Source of the DNA: Aquimarina sediminis
GTDB lineage: Bacteria; Bacteroidota; Bacteroidia; Flavobacteriales; Flavobacteriaceae
Assembly: GCF_002895435.1 (NCBI RefSeq)
Contig: NZ_POYJ01000013.1
Span: forward strand, 62,001 to 126,000
Direction: 5' to 3'
DNA: 64,000 bases
In this document: one piece after another, positions 7,428-16,501 of the stretch
Numbering within the stretch: the stretch's first letter is position 1
How the letters are laid out: every line of letters begins with the position of its first letter
Translations under genes and position numbers: made by a program
Notes under the pieces: generated by a model
Databases searched by the model: none
Told to the model about the DNA's origin: nothing
Seen by the model: only the letters and a program-made list of their open reading frames with translations

Positions 7428-9431
7428 CTAACTTAGCCCACTAATGATGTACTCATAAATCTCATTATTTTGATAATCAGTAGGGTGTTCAAAACTTTTC
7501 GTTATGTACTTTGGTTTTGCTATAATTTCTCTTTCAATCATTTCATTGATGGTATTGTAGAAATCCATAGAGGTTTTACCAATCAATAGAGGAGAAAGAT
7601 TTACATCCGCTTTCCATAGTTTCAAAATTTTCTCAAATCCACTTAAGTATAGATAGTCTTTGGTAAATCCACCACCCCTAAATATCCTTGTCACAATTGT
7701 ATATGCATCATTAGTTGAAACACCATGTCGATTAACTAGGAAATTGAAGCATTCAATGAAATCAGCTCCATTACACATCATATCTGTAATAACTACTCTG
7801 AATGCTATTTTTTTTAATCTTTTCAAGGTAATGTTTCCACTCAGGTATTCTGATAAAATTGCTAATCCTTCTTGAGTCAAGGTATTCACGGGCAGGCCAA
7901 GATTGAAAATATTCAGTTTCTCATCTGAGGAATTTTGTGTGGTAACCATGTGTACACCGATTTCATGTTCTATGAGTGCATTGGCTTCTTTTCTCGTAAA
8001 TTTTGCATCTGGCCGAATTAAAATTGTTTTCTTTGAGTTGAGTACCATTACTTGAGAAATCACTCGCTTACTCAATTCGATTTTACAATCGATTCCGTAT
8101 TCATCCAATGCATTTCTAAATCTACCCATAGCATCATCCATAGACAGAAATGGTACTCTTTTCGGTTCACTTGGGATAGCTGGTAAGTGAAGAATATATT
8201 GAGCATTGGTTAAGTCTTTCTTACTTGGTCTTCCGAAATATCGGAGGGAGTTGTATAAAAACTTCTTTGTACCTAGTGCTGATAATAGATCAATCTTATC
8301 AAAGTAACTATTGATTACAGATTCATATAATTGACGAATAGAAACATCTGATATATCTTGTGTTCTTAGTGTGCTTAATTGCTGTTTTAGCTCAAATGGA
8401 TTAATCTTAATGGGTGCATATTTGAACTTAGGAGGTTTAGCGTATTTATTTTTAATAAACCGCTTTTGTTCAGAGTTCGTATTTATTGGGTTGACATAAG
8501 CTAATAATTCAAATCCTTTTAACAATTTGAAAAGCTTTTTATCTACAGAAACAATAGCTGGATCGGTTTTTTTATCTAATAGATGTACCCTGTTTTTCGA
8601 TCTCCAATTGGTGTTTTCCTCACTGAAATATTGCGCATTATTAAGAATAGCTCGTTTTAGTTTTTGCTGTAGTTCTCGTATCAATTTAGGATAATCTTCA
8701 CCTGTTAATTCATTACTATAGACTTTTTTAATTTCTGTAGCTAACACAAGTGTATTGGAAAAGTTCTGGGTAATAAATTCAAGATTATAACCTCTACCAA
8801 AGAAAACATCATTGATTGTCGTCTGATTCTCTATACCTGTTAACGAAATAGCACTTAATTCGGTTACCCAGTTTTCAATAAATTTTTCATATTTCGAACT
8901 ATCAATGCGCTCTGTACCTATATTAAAAAGTGGCACAATTCTATCCCAACGTTGGTAATTATAAGAGTGTAAATCATAAACGATGCAAGAGTCATACAGC
9001 TCTTCTAGCTTCTGAATCAATGCATGGACGACTTTGTAAAAGTTATGATGTTTTTGAAGGCTTGCTTGTTTTTCTGCAGGCGTAAGTGGACGTTTCCATA
9101 CTTTTTTGCCCCATGCTTCGTCATAGATGCAATCTTCTGCCTTTCTATTGAGGTCATACTCAAAACGGGAGTCCAATCCAACTAATGTAATAGGTAAAGA
9201 GTCTATAAATTCACCTGTATGTGGATCTTCTTCATACCATCGGTTATAATCATCGATGGCAATTTTGTTTTTTAACCGATCTCGAAGGTTACCGCCATCA
9301 TGAATGGCCATGCAGCAATATGGCACATACTTATTGATTTTTATGCTGAAAGAATTATCCGAAACTATAGCTTCAAAGGTCTTCTTTTGCTCTATTAACT
9401 TAATTATCTCACTAATTTTTAACTGCTGCAT
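7428..9431 (-). CDS. N-formylglutamate-amidohydrolase-like / MATCAP (DUF1704) fusion protein
   Basis: 667 residues, two parts. Residues ~1-270 match the N-formylglutamate amidohydrolase fold (IHDGGNLRD, DSRFEYDLNR, VYDLHSYN). Residues ~350-660 are the DUF1704 or 'flavohemoglobin expression-modulating QEGLA motif' family, with HEIGVH at ~490 and TQEGLA at ~518, the metal ligands of a zincin peptidase; eukaryotic MATCAP tyrosine carboxypeptidases belong to this family. Known family chemistry is hydrolysis of acyl-amino acids and of C-terminal residues; the bacterial substrate is unknown. The start overlaps the end of the ATP-grasp gene by 20 bases, so the two are one transcription unit. Inference: the pair makes and trims a small peptide or amino-acid tag. 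Confidence 0.85.
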   Translation of the reverse strand: MQQLKISEIIKLIEQKKTFEAIVSDNSFSIKINKYVPYCCMAIHDGGNLRDRLKNKIAIDDYNRWYEEDPHTGEFIDSLPITLVGLDSRFEYDLNRKAEDCIYDEAWGKKVWKRPLTPAEKQASLQKHHNFYKVVHALIQKLEELYDSCIVYDLHSYNYQRWDRIVPLFNIGTERIDSSKYEKFIENWVTELSAISLTGIENQTTINDVFFGRGYNLEFITQNFSNTLVLATEIKKVYSNELTGEDYPKLIRELQQKLKRAILNNAQYFSEENTNWRSKNRVHLLDKKTDPAIVSVDKKLFKLLKGFELLAYVNPINTNSEQKRFIKNKYAKPPKFKYAPIKINPFELKQQLSTLRTQDISDVSIRQLYESVINSYFDKIDLLSALGTKKFLYNSLRYFGRPSKKDLTNAQYILHLPAIPSEPKRVPFLSMDDAMGRFRNALDEYGIDCKIELSKRVISQVMVLNSKKTILIRPDAKFTRKEANALIEHEIGVHMVTTQNSSDEKLNIFNLGLPVNTLTQEGLAILSEYLSGNITLKRLKKIAFRVVITDMMCNGADFIECFNFLVNRHGVSTNDAYTIVTRIFRGGGFTKDYLYLSGFEKILKLWKADVNLSPLLIGKTSMDFYNTINEMIEREIIAKPKYITKSFEHPTDYQNNEIYEYIISGLS

Positions 9432-10458
9432 TTTCTACTAGTGTTTCAGGTCTAAATTCCTCTTTTAATTCGTTGCTACTTTTTACTACTTTTTCCAAAT
9501 AGTCCAAAATCTTTTCTTGCAATTTAACTTTATTAAGTCTATTTATATCTGTGATAGTGCCTGGACTCATTACATTGACCTCGATCAATTTACCATTAAT
9601 CAAATCAAGCCCTGCAAAGTAAATACCATCTCTAACTAATTTTTCACCAATCTTCCTGCACAATATTTTGTCTGCTTTTGTCAATTTGTATTTTTCGATT
9701 GCCCCTCCTGCTGAAATATTAGACCTTACATCACCTTGTACAGGTCTTCTTCTTAATGCTCCAATAGGCTTTCCGTTTAACATCAAAATCCGAACATCAC
9801 CCTCTTCAGCACCTTCAACGTATTCTTGAAGAATTACATAGTTGGAGTGATCCTTGCCATGATTAATATAAAAGTCTAACAAAGAACGAATGTTTTGCAT
9901 AGCAGCCCTTTCAATAATGATAACGCCACTACCTCCATAACCATCCAATGGCTTCATAATCATCTTGTCATTCTCTGATTCTTTGATTATACTTAAGAGA
10001 TAATCAATATTTTTAGAGACATATGTAGCTGGTATAAGCTCATGATCCGGATCGAAGTAGGCAGCTGTATAAATCTTATTATTGGCCTCTCGTAATCCAT
10101 CAATTGCATTGATAATAAAAACGTCATCTTTTATGGAGTCCAGGAAATTCAGAACTAATCCGTCCAATGGAGGGTTATCACGCATAAATATTACATCAAA
10201 CTCGCTTAACGCTCTCATTTCAGACTCAAATTCTACCGTCTTATAAAAAGAAGTCATACTTTTAGAGAGTTTTTCCTTGAGTGATATGTTCTTACAGAAA
10301 CTAAGAGTAATACTATTTCTAATAGTCAAGTTAGAAGAGTCGGTAATTGAAACATCATGGCCTCTTTTAACAGCTTCATGTATGATTCTTAGTGTAGAAT
10401 CTTGAGCTGGACGTACTTCTTTCCAAGGGTACATGATGAAGCATATTTTTATTTTCAT
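9412..10458 (-). CDS. GshB-like ATP-grasp ligase
   Basis: 348 residues, resembling prokaryotic glutathione synthetase from end to end: N-terminal domain (ICFIMYPWKEVRPAQDSTLR), substrate segment DVIFMRDNPPLD, ATP-binding KPLDGYGGSGV (~168) and EGDVRILMLNGKP, and metal-binding GLDLINGKLIEVNVMSPGTI near 290-305. GshB joins glycine to gamma-Glu-Cys using ATP. No gshA is nearby and many Bacteroidota lack glutathione, so the product may be another peptide. It is translationally coupled to the downstream amidohydrolase/carboxypeptidase fusion, which suggests a common product. Confidence 0.85.
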   Translation of the reverse strand: MKIKICFIMYPWKEVRPAQDSTLRIIHEAVKRGHDVSITDSSNLTIRNSITLSFCKNISLKEKLSKSMTSFYKTVEFESEMRALSEFDVIFMRDNPPLDGLVLNFLDSIKDDVFIINAIDGLREANNKIYTAAYFDPDHELIPATYVSKNIDYLLSIIKESENDKMIMKPLDGYGGSGVIIIERAAMQNIRSLLDFYINHGKDHSNYVILQEYVEGAEEGDVRILMLNGKPIGALRRRPVQGDVRSNISAGGAIEKYKLTKADKILCRKIGEKLVRDGIYFAGLDLINGKLIEVNVMSPGTITDINRLNKVKLQEKILDYLEKVVKSSNELKEEFRPETLVENAAVKN

Positions 10459-10511
10459 ATTTTTTTGTGATTAAAGAAGCAAATTTTGCCTTTTATAAAA
10501 GTATTTTACAT

Positions 10512-10712
10512 TTACTGTTCTAACAATTCTAAACCAATAATAGTTCTAATTATATACTCTTGTTCGTCACCATCTTTCTCAATTTCGATTTTAGAATTAA
10601 AAACAATGTTAAAGGTTTTTCCCACATATTTATTATTACATAAGTTATATTTTTTAAGCATTTTAAGGGATAATTCTAGGAAAAGAAATGGTATCTTCTT
10701 TATTATGTCCAT
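10512..10712 (-). CDS. Small hypothetical protein
   Basis: 66 residues; a basic, hydrophobic N-terminal helix (MDIIKKIPFLFLELSLKMLK) then a polar strand-rich part ending in an acidic patch (EIEKDGDEQEY). It starts 5 bases after the stop of the 49-residue secreted ORF upstream, so they form a pair. Not recognised. Confidence 0.45.
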   Translation of the reverse strand: MDIIKKIPFLFLELSLKMLKKYNLCNNKYVGKTFNIVFNSKIEIEKDGDEQEYIIRTIIGLELLEQ

Positions 10713-10717
10713 TTAGA

Positions 10718-10867
10718 TTAGGTAAAAGTGAAATTTTCCTCATCAAAATTATCAAAAAAATCTTTAATAGTTTCAGTGCCTTTGTCAATATCTTTTTGTG
10801 CTTGTACTGTATATATGCCAAGAAGCATTGTAAATATTACGAACCCTACTTTTTTTAAGTTTTCCAT
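10718..10867 (-). CDS. Small secreted peptide (49 aa)
   Basis: MENLKKVGFVIFTMLLGIYT then VQAQ: a convincing signal peptide with an AQ cleavage site, followed by a 24-residue acidic tail (KDIDKGTETIKDFFDNFDEE). It lies directly upstream of the 66-residue gene on the same strand. Function unknown; possibly a stress-induced periplasmic peptide. Confidence 0.5.
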   Translation of the reverse strand: MENLKKVGFVIFTMLLGIYTVQAQKDIDKGTETIKDFFDNFDEENFTFT

Positions 10868-10965
10868 TGTATTAAATTATAAGTTTTTAATCATTTTGTA
10901 GTCCAAAATTTTAACCTCCTATCTAGATAAAAATCTTGTTTAATACGTCTATTATTTTTGGGGCA

Positions 10966-11089
10966 ATACCAACTAAAACTTATAATGTCGCGCATCATCT
11001 TGTTCTTTTTTAGCCTAAATTCTTTATTCATATTTAGCATAGCTATAGCTATGCTAAATAATCACAGCCTTATCAATTCAAATTGGTAT
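10966..11089. mobile_element. MITE-like element with 28-bp palindrome
   Basis: Bounded by inverted ATACCAA (10966) and TTGGTAT (11083-11089). The centre (11032-11059) is a perfect 28-base palindrome whose left half is ATTTAGCATAGCTA. A read-through on the - strand from the palindrome (NKEFRLKKNKMMRDIISFSW) suggests it includes the degraded end of a transposase gene. 124 bases, no gene of its own. Confidence 0.5.
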
Positions 11090-11097
11090 AATAAACT

Positions 11098-11274
11098 TTA
11101 AGCCAGTTCTAATTTTTCAATCGTATATGTGATAAAATCGTCATCGTCATCATTTCTATATTCTGAATAGGTGATTTCAAAACTTTTACCATGAAATTTA
11201 TCTGTTTTTAGATCGAATTTGTTAATCGCAAACTTTGTTATTTCTTCAAATATTAAAATATCTCCATTATCCAT
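11098..11274 (-). CDS. Small acidic hypothetical protein, probably 5'-truncated
   Basis: 58 residues from the first ATG (MDNGDILIFEEITKFAINKF, ending EYRNDDDDDFITYTIEKLEL). The frame continues upstream for another 26 sense codons (NSIINQSVEYGVFKKYYNGY) to a stop near 11351, without a usual start codon, so the gene probably lost its N-terminus. It lies 90 bases after the Nudix gene. Not recognised. Confidence 0.4.
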   Translation of the reverse strand: MDNGDILIFEEITKFAINKFDLKTDKFHGKSFEITYSEYRNDDDDDFITYTIEKLELA

Positions 11275-11363
11275 TATAAATTGATAATAACCGTTATAGT
11301 ATTTTTTAAATACACCATACTCAACACTTTGATTAATAATAGAGTTTTTTATCTACACGTTTT

Positions 11364-11780
11364 TTAGTGATTAAGTTTACAAGGGTTAAAAAGTTCTTTT
11401 ACTACCTTCTTATCTGATTTACCAAGAAATTTAGCAGCTTCTTTCCAATGTACCCATTTTATATTTTTAAACTTATGGGGTTCTGCAAGTGCAAATGGTT
11501 TATAATAATCGTCGCAAATGAAATAATGTTTGGAGACTCTTTTCATATCCTTTAAGTCAATTGTGACTGAACAATGATATATCAAATCTTCTTCAGCTAA
11601 TTCAACAGCAGTTTCTTCAAGTGTTTCTCTAATAAGTGCTGCTTCTGGTGATTCTTTACCTTTTAAAAATCCACCAATAAGTCCGTATTCTAACTTGTCT
11701 TTAAGTTTTTGGAAAACCAGAATTTTTTCTCCTTGAAACACGATTAATCTGGATTTCTCTTTATGCTTTTTTATACGCAT
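11364..11780 (-). CDS. Nudix hydrolase
   Basis: 138 residues. The Nudix box is complete: GGFLKGKESPEAALIRETLE followed by ETAVEL matches G-x5-E-x7-R-E-x2-E-E-x-[x]-U at residues ~36-58. Nudix enzymes cleave nucleoside diphosphates linked to another group, with Mg2+ held by the box glutamates. The N-terminus starts the usual beta strand (KSRLIVFQGEKILVFQKL). Substrate cannot be told from sequence. Confidence 0.85.
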   Translation of the reverse strand: MRIKKHKEKSRLIVFQGEKILVFQKLKDKLEYGLIGGFLKGKESPEAALIRETLEETAVELAEEDLIYHCSVTIDLKDMKRVSKHYFICDDYYKPFALAEPHKFKNIKWVHWKEAAKFLGKSDKKVVKELFNPCKLNH

Positions 11781-12042
11781 ATCTGGTTATTTAATCTTTG
11801 TTAATTTTAAAAATAATTTACTTTCTCTTTAACCATATGATAATTCGTTAAAACGGAATCCACTTCTTTTTCTCTTTTTTCAATTTGCAACGTAAATTGT
11901 CATAGATCTTCGTCAATTAATTGAAAATAAGGTTTAGATGCTTTTTGTATTTTAATTTTTTACAATTGACAAATCCGGAATATTTTTTGCTTTAGCTAGT
12001 TTACGTTCTTCACTTCTTATTATTCTTAATTTGTTGAATGTG
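11781..12042. other. Intergenic region with no gene seen
   Basis: AT-rich spacer between the RMD1-family gene and the Nudix gene, both on the - strand. Contains T-rich runs only; no convincing ORF or repeat. Confidence 0.5.
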
Positions 12043-12825
12043 CTATTTTATAAATTTGAGTATGAATAAAACTAAGATCACGATGACTATAATAATCCAT
12101 ATAAGTTTACTACTTTTTCTATGTACCATAATATGCTTAAAGAATTCTAGGTTTTCTTTTACAATGTTTAGTTTCTGGCTTATAGTTTTATGCTTATCAT
12201 TTACCTCAAATTTTTTCTTGAGTTCAGTATTTAGCTTAGTAAGCGTTTCATCATCCGAAACAGCACTAGGAGAATCAAATATGTAAAGATTTTCAGAAAT
12301 CTTATTTTTAGAATTTAAAACCTTTTCAACGAAATGTTTATGTTTTTTATCATCTGTATATAGTCTTGTCCCTTTTGCCTCTATAAAATTAGTGTATTGT
12401 GCTGTGTCTTCAATAAGTTGCTCTGCAATGCCTGTATAATAGTCTAATAGTACTGATTGCGATACATTATACATTACCAAGCGTATTTTTTCAATATTAT
12501 TATCTATTAGATGAACACTTTCAAAATCTATACGAAAGGACTCGGCATCTATAATTATATCTATAGATTGGGTTAAAGAACTATCTATAAGCTTAGCATG
12601 TGTAGTAAATTTAAATAACTGTTGTCTCAGCTGATCCAGTTCGTTTGAAGCGAAATTAAAAACACAAAGAATACCATATTTAAAAATATAAGCATATTTC
12701 TGGTTTTCAAAATCGAAAAACAATTCATCTCTATTAGAAAATAAAAGTGTTTGTTTAAAGTGATTTTTGCAGGCACTTATGTCTATGCTTTCGGAAATTT
12801 GTAGCGCAAAGGTGTTTTTTTTCAT
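12043..12825 (-). CDS. RMD1/DUF155-family membrane protein
   Basis: 260 residues from ATG 12825 (MKKNTFALQI); the longer frame from 12864 would overlap gdhA, so the shorter start, 10 bases past the gdhA stop, is preferred. The core (YAYIFKYGILCVFNF, IEKIRLVMYNVSQSVLLDYY) matches the RMD1/RMND1 family. A C-terminal membrane helix (LIWIIIVIVILVLFILKF) is the family's tail anchor. Mitochondrial members support translation; the bacterial role is unknown. Close downstream position suggests co-transcription with gdhA. Confidence 0.75.
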   Translation of the reverse strand: MKKNTFALQISESIDISACKNHFKQTLLFSNRDELFFDFENQKYAYIFKYGILCVFNFASNELDQLRQQLFKFTTHAKLIDSSLTQSIDIIIDAESFRIDFESVHLIDNNIEKIRLVMYNVSQSVLLDYYTGIAEQLIEDTAQYTNFIEAKGTRLYTDDKKHKHFVEKVLNSKNKISENLYIFDSPSAVSDDETLTKLNTELKKKFEVNDKHKTISQKLNIVKENLEFFKHIMVHRKSSKLIWIIIVIVILVLFILKFIK

Positions 12826-12835
12826 GATAAATATT

Positions 12836-14179
12836 TTATATAACTCCTTGAGCAAGCATTGCATCTGCCACTTTTACAAATCCAGCAATATTTGCACCTT
12901 TTACATAGTCTACATATCCTGTATCATCCATTCCATATTCCAAACAAGAAGCATGAATACTAGACATTATTTGTTGTAGTTTTTGATCAACCTCCTTACG
13001 AGTCCAATTGTAGCGTAATGAATTCTGAGTCATTTCTAATCCAGAAGTTGCTACTCCTCCTGCATTAGATGCTTTACCCGGTGCAAAAAGAATTTTTGCC
13101 TTATGAAACTCAGCAATAGCCTCTGGAGTACTTGGCATATTTGCACCTTCACTTATACAAATACAACCGTTTTTGATTAAAGCTTTAGCGTCTTTGCCAT
13201 TAAGTTCATTTTGGGTTGCACAAGGTAGAGCAATATCACAAGGAGTATTCCAGGGTGTTTCACCTTCAAAGAATGTAGCAGAAGGGTATTTTTTGACATA
13301 TTCATTGATCCTGCCTCTGACAACATTTTTAAGATGCATTACATATTTTAGTTTTTCCAAATCGATACCATTTTCATCATAAATGTATCCTGAAGAGTCA
13401 GATATAGTTACCACTTTTCCACCTAACTGAATTACTTTTTCGGCTGCGTACTGAGCTACATTACCCGAACCAGAAATAGAAATTATTTTTCCTTTAATAG
13501 AATCTTTTTTAGTGGTTAACATGTTTTCGGCAAAATATACGATTCCGTATCCTGTTGCTTCTGGTCGAATTAATGAGCCACCCCAGCTTAATCCTTTTCC
13601 AGTTAAAACTCCAGTAAATTCATTTCTAATTTTACGGTACATACCAAATAAGAACCCAATTTCACGACTTCCTACGCCTATATCTCCAGCAGGCACATCT
13701 GTATTTGATCCTATATGTCTATAAAGTTCTGCCATAAAGTTGTGACAAAATCTCATAATTTCTGCATCAGATTTGCCTTTGGGATCAAAGTCAGATCCTC
13801 CTTTTCCTCCACCCATTGGTAATGTAGTCAAACTATTTTTGAATACCTGTTCGAACGCCAAAAATTTCAGAATACTCAGATTTACAGTAGGATGAAAACG
13901 TAGTCCTCCTTTATATGGTCCAATAGCAGAATTCATTTGAATACGATATCCTCTGTTTACGTGAATTTCTCCATGATCATCTACCCAAGAAATACGAAAA
14001 GTAATTACTCTCTCTGGCTCTATCATTCTAAGAAGGATATTTTTACCATTGTAAATCTCCTGAGATGAAATAAATGGGATTACAGTTTCTGCAACTTCTT
14101 GTACGGCTTGTATGAACTCAGGCTCGTATGTATTTCGAGCTCTTACTTCTGCCATAAATGTTTCTATCTTTTCTTTCAT
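12836..14179 (-). CDS. gdhA: NADP-specific glutamate dehydrogenase
   Basis: 447 residues, the usual length for hexameric GdhA. It reduces 2-oxoglutarate plus ammonium to glutamate with NADPH. Visible hallmarks: substrate-binding PMGGGKGGSDFDPKGKS (~122-138), DVPAGDIGVGSREIGF (~162), and the nucleotide-binding SGSGNVAQYAAEKVIQLGG near 235-253. It starts 80 bases after the end of the small acidic gene upstream. It supplies glutamate next to a polyamine operon and a glutamate-linked ligase; the link is inference. Confidence 0.95.
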   Translation of the reverse strand: MKEKIETFMAEVRARNTYEPEFIQAVQEVAETVIPFISSQEIYNGKNILLRMIEPERVITFRISWVDDHGEIHVNRGYRIQMNSAIGPYKGGLRFHPTVNLSILKFLAFEQVFKNSLTTLPMGGGKGGSDFDPKGKSDAEIMRFCHNFMAELYRHIGSNTDVPAGDIGVGSREIGFLFGMYRKIRNEFTGVLTGKGLSWGGSLIRPEATGYGIVYFAENMLTTKKDSIKGKIISISGSGNVAQYAAEKVIQLGGKVVTISDSSGYIYDENGIDLEKLKYVMHLKNVVRGRINEYVKKYPSATFFEGETPWNTPCDIALPCATQNELNGKDAKALIKNGCICISEGANMPSTPEAIAEFHKAKILFAPGKASNAGGVATSGLEMTQNSLRYNWTRKEVDQKLQQIMSSIHASCLEYGMDDTGYVDYVKGANIAGFVKVADAMLAQGVI

Positions 14180-14259
14180 TTAATATTTAATATTAAAATA
14201 AACGTAAAAAGAGTATCCACATTATTGTGCAGGTACTCTAACCCCAAGTTGAGTTTGAA

Positions 14260-14565
14260 TTATTCTTCTAGAGATAGTTTATCTGTTTCTTCTTTGAATT
14301 TTTCAATTTCAATTTCTTTATCTTGGTCATCGTGATCTTCCATTGCACCAATTAAGCGTTTACTTACTTTAACCAGATATAAGGTATCCTCAGTTTTTAC
14401 TTCTACACATTCTACGATTTCGTTTTGTGCATTTCTAAACGTAATAATATCTTTATCATCATATCCATCAGGATACTTTATTATCAATAAATCTAGAATA
14501 GTATTGGTTAACTTTTTAAAGTCAACAAGAACCTTTTTTAAATGGTTGTTTTTTGAAGTTTTCAT
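14260..14565 (-). CDS. Small acidic hypothetical protein
   Basis: 101 residues, strongly acidic C-terminus (EDHDDQDKEIEIEKFKEETD). It begins 5 bases after the stop of the deoxyhypusine-synthase-like gene, so it is probably the last gene of the polyamine operon. Strand-rich centre (QNEIVECVEVKTEDTLYLVK). No family recognised. Confidence 0.65.
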   Translation of the reverse strand: MKTSKNNHLKKVLVDFKKLTNTILDLLIIKYPDGYDDKDIITFRNAQNEIVECVEVKTEDTLYLVKVSKRLIGAMEDHDDQDKEIEIEKFKEETDKLSLEE

Positions 14566-14570
14566 ATCTT

Positions 14571-15551
14571 TTACATATCTAATAAATAAGCAAATATTAA
14601 TGGTGCTACAATGGTGGCATCTGACTCAATAATAAATTTCGGGGTATCAATATCTAACTTACCCCAAGTGATTTTTTCATTAGGTACCGCTCCGGAATAA
14701 GATCCATAACTTGTGGTTGAGTCACTTATCTGACAGAAATAATTCCAGAATGGAGTATCTGTACGCTCCATATCCTGATACAACATTGGTACAACACAAA
14801 TAGGAAAATCTCCTGCAATACCACCACCTATCTGGAAGAATCCAATACCATTTTCAGAATTATCAGTATACCAATCTGCTAAAAATGTCATATATTCTAT
14901 GCCAGATTTCATAGTACTGGCTTTAAGCTCTCCTTTCATTACATAGCTAGCAAAGATGTTTCCCATGGTACTATCTTCCCATCCTGGGACTACCATTGGC
15001 AAGTTGGCTTTTGCCGCAGCGTACATCCAACTATCCTTAATATCAATTTCATAGTACTGTTCTAATACACCAGATAACAACATTTTGTACATAAACTCGT
15101 GTGGAAAATAACGCTCTCCTTTTTCTTCGGCATCTTTCCAGATCTTAAAAATATGTTGCTGTAGTCTTCTAAAAGCTTCTTCTTCTGGGATACACGTATC
15201 TGTAACTCGATTTAACCCTTGTTCTAATAGATCCCACTCTTCTTTTGGGGTTAGATCACGATAATTAGGCACACGTTTATAGTGGTTATGTGCTACTAAA
15301 TTCATAATATCTTCTTCTAAGTTTGCTCCTGTACAAGAGATAATATGTACTTTGTTTTGGCGTATGATTTCCGAAAAAATCTTACCTAACTCGGCAGTAC
15401 TCATTGCTCCAGCGAGAGATACTAACATTTTTGAGCCATTATTAATTTGGGCTTCATACTCTTTGGCTGCATCTACCACAGAAGCAGCATTAAAATGTAA
15501 ATAATACTTCTCTATAAATTGTGAGATAGTTCCTTTATCCTTCATACTCAT
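14571..15551 (-). CDS. Deoxyhypusine-synthase-like protein
   Basis: 326 residues. Full-length match to the deoxyhypusine/homospermidine synthase family: GAMSTAELGKIF and SCTGANLEEDIMNLVAH (NAD site), GGGIAGDFPICVVPM, and the active-site lysine in TWGKL near residue 295. These enzymes move a 4-aminobutyl group from spermidine to a lysine (eIF5A) or to putrescine. Bacteria have no eIF5A, so a polyamine product such as homospermidine is more likely. Its start overlaps the end of speB by 17 bases, and speA lies upstream, giving arginine to agmatine to putrescine to a larger amine. Confidence 0.85.
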   Translation of the reverse strand: MSMKDKGTISQFIEKYYLHFNAASVVDAAKEYEAQINNGSKMLVSLAGAMSTAELGKIFSEIIRQNKVHIISCTGANLEEDIMNLVAHNHYKRVPNYRDLTPKEEWDLLEQGLNRVTDTCIPEEEAFRRLQQHIFKIWKDAEEKGERYFPHEFMYKMLLSGVLEQYYEIDIKDSWMYAAAKANLPMVVPGWEDSTMGNIFASYVMKGELKASTMKSGIEYMTFLADWYTDNSENGIGFFQIGGGIAGDFPICVVPMLYQDMERTDTPFWNYFCQISDSTTSYGSYSGAVPNEKITWGKLDIDTPKFIIESDATIVAPLIFAYLLDM

Positions 15552-16482
15552 CGTCAGAAAATTTTAAGTGGCTAGTTTTATCATTGCCTTTAAGGGTATA
15601 TAAATTTTCATTTGCGTCATCAACATCTAGTTCAGTAAATTTGTAACTCAACATTTTATAGTAGAGTTTAGCAGCAGCAAAATCAGAAGATTTATCATCT
15701 TTATTTGGACATAATTCTACAATATCAAATCCAACTACATTTTTTTCTTCAAATATTTTCTTAAGAAATTCAAGTGTTTCATACCATAACAATCCTCCCG
15801 GTTCTGGTGTTCCAGTTGAAGGTAAAATAGAAGGGTCTAAAGCATCCAGGTCAAAAGTGATATAGACATTATCAGTCATTAATTCGGTTGCATTGTCCAT
15901 CCAATAATTATCGGTTGCCATTTCATGAGCGAAAAAGACATTTTCTTTGTTCATTACTAATTGTTCTGAAGCATCCATGCTGCGAACCCCAACTTGAATA
16001 AGATTGGTATTTTGATTGGCTTCGTATAATGCACAAGCGTGATTGTATTTAGAACCTTCATATTCTCTTCTGAGATCCGCATGAGCATCTATTTGAACTA
16101 CTGTTAAATCATTAAAACACTCATCAAAAGCACGTATGGCTCCTATAGAAATGGAATGCTCACCACCAAAAAGAGTTACAAATTTGTTACGCTTAATATT
16201 GGATTTAACAATATCATGTACGGCGGTAACCATAGCTTCTGGAGAGGTATTTTCGTTCACAGGTTCTGTAAGGTAAATACCTTGCTTGTATACTTCACTA
16301 TCGGTTTCTATGTCATAGAATTCCATATTTTCAGAAGCATGTAAAAATGCTTCAGGTCCTTTATCAGCCCCCTTACCCCAAGTACTTGTCCCATCATAAG
16401 GAACAGGGATCAATACTACTTTTGATGTATCATAGCCAGCATATTGTTCTGGGATTCCGGCATATGTTTTAACGGTTTTCAT
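15535..16482 (-). CDS. speB: Agmatinase
   Basis: 315 residues, ureohydrolase family. The Mn2+ ligands are present: GGEHSISIGAI, DAHADLR and FDLDALDPS, with EPGGL typical of agmatinases. It hydrolyses agmatine to putrescine and urea. It lies 19 bases after the arginine decarboxylase gene and overlaps the next gene, so the three are one operon. Confidence 0.9.
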   Translation of the reverse strand: MKTVKTYAGIPEQYAGYDTSKVVLIPVPYDGTSTWGKGADKGPEAFLHASENMEFYDIETDSEVYKQGIYLTEPVNENTSPEAMVTAVHDIVKSNIKRNKFVTLFGGEHSISIGAIRAFDECFNDLTVVQIDAHADLRREYEGSKYNHACALYEANQNTNLIQVGVRSMDASEQLVMNKENVFFAHEMATDNYWMDNATELMTDNVYITFDLDALDPSILPSTGTPEPGGLLWYETLEFLKKIFEEKNVVGFDIVELCPNKDDKSSDFAAAKLYYKMLSYKFTELDVDDANENLYTLKGNDKTSHLKFSDDEYEG

Positions 16483-16501
16483 TTTAAAAGATATTAATGG
16501 T

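Noticed and set aside
9412-10458. Glutathione biosynthesis
   Set aside because: The ligase resembles GshB, but no gamma-glutamylcysteine synthetase is nearby and the coupled gene is a hydrolase fusion, so the product was left open.
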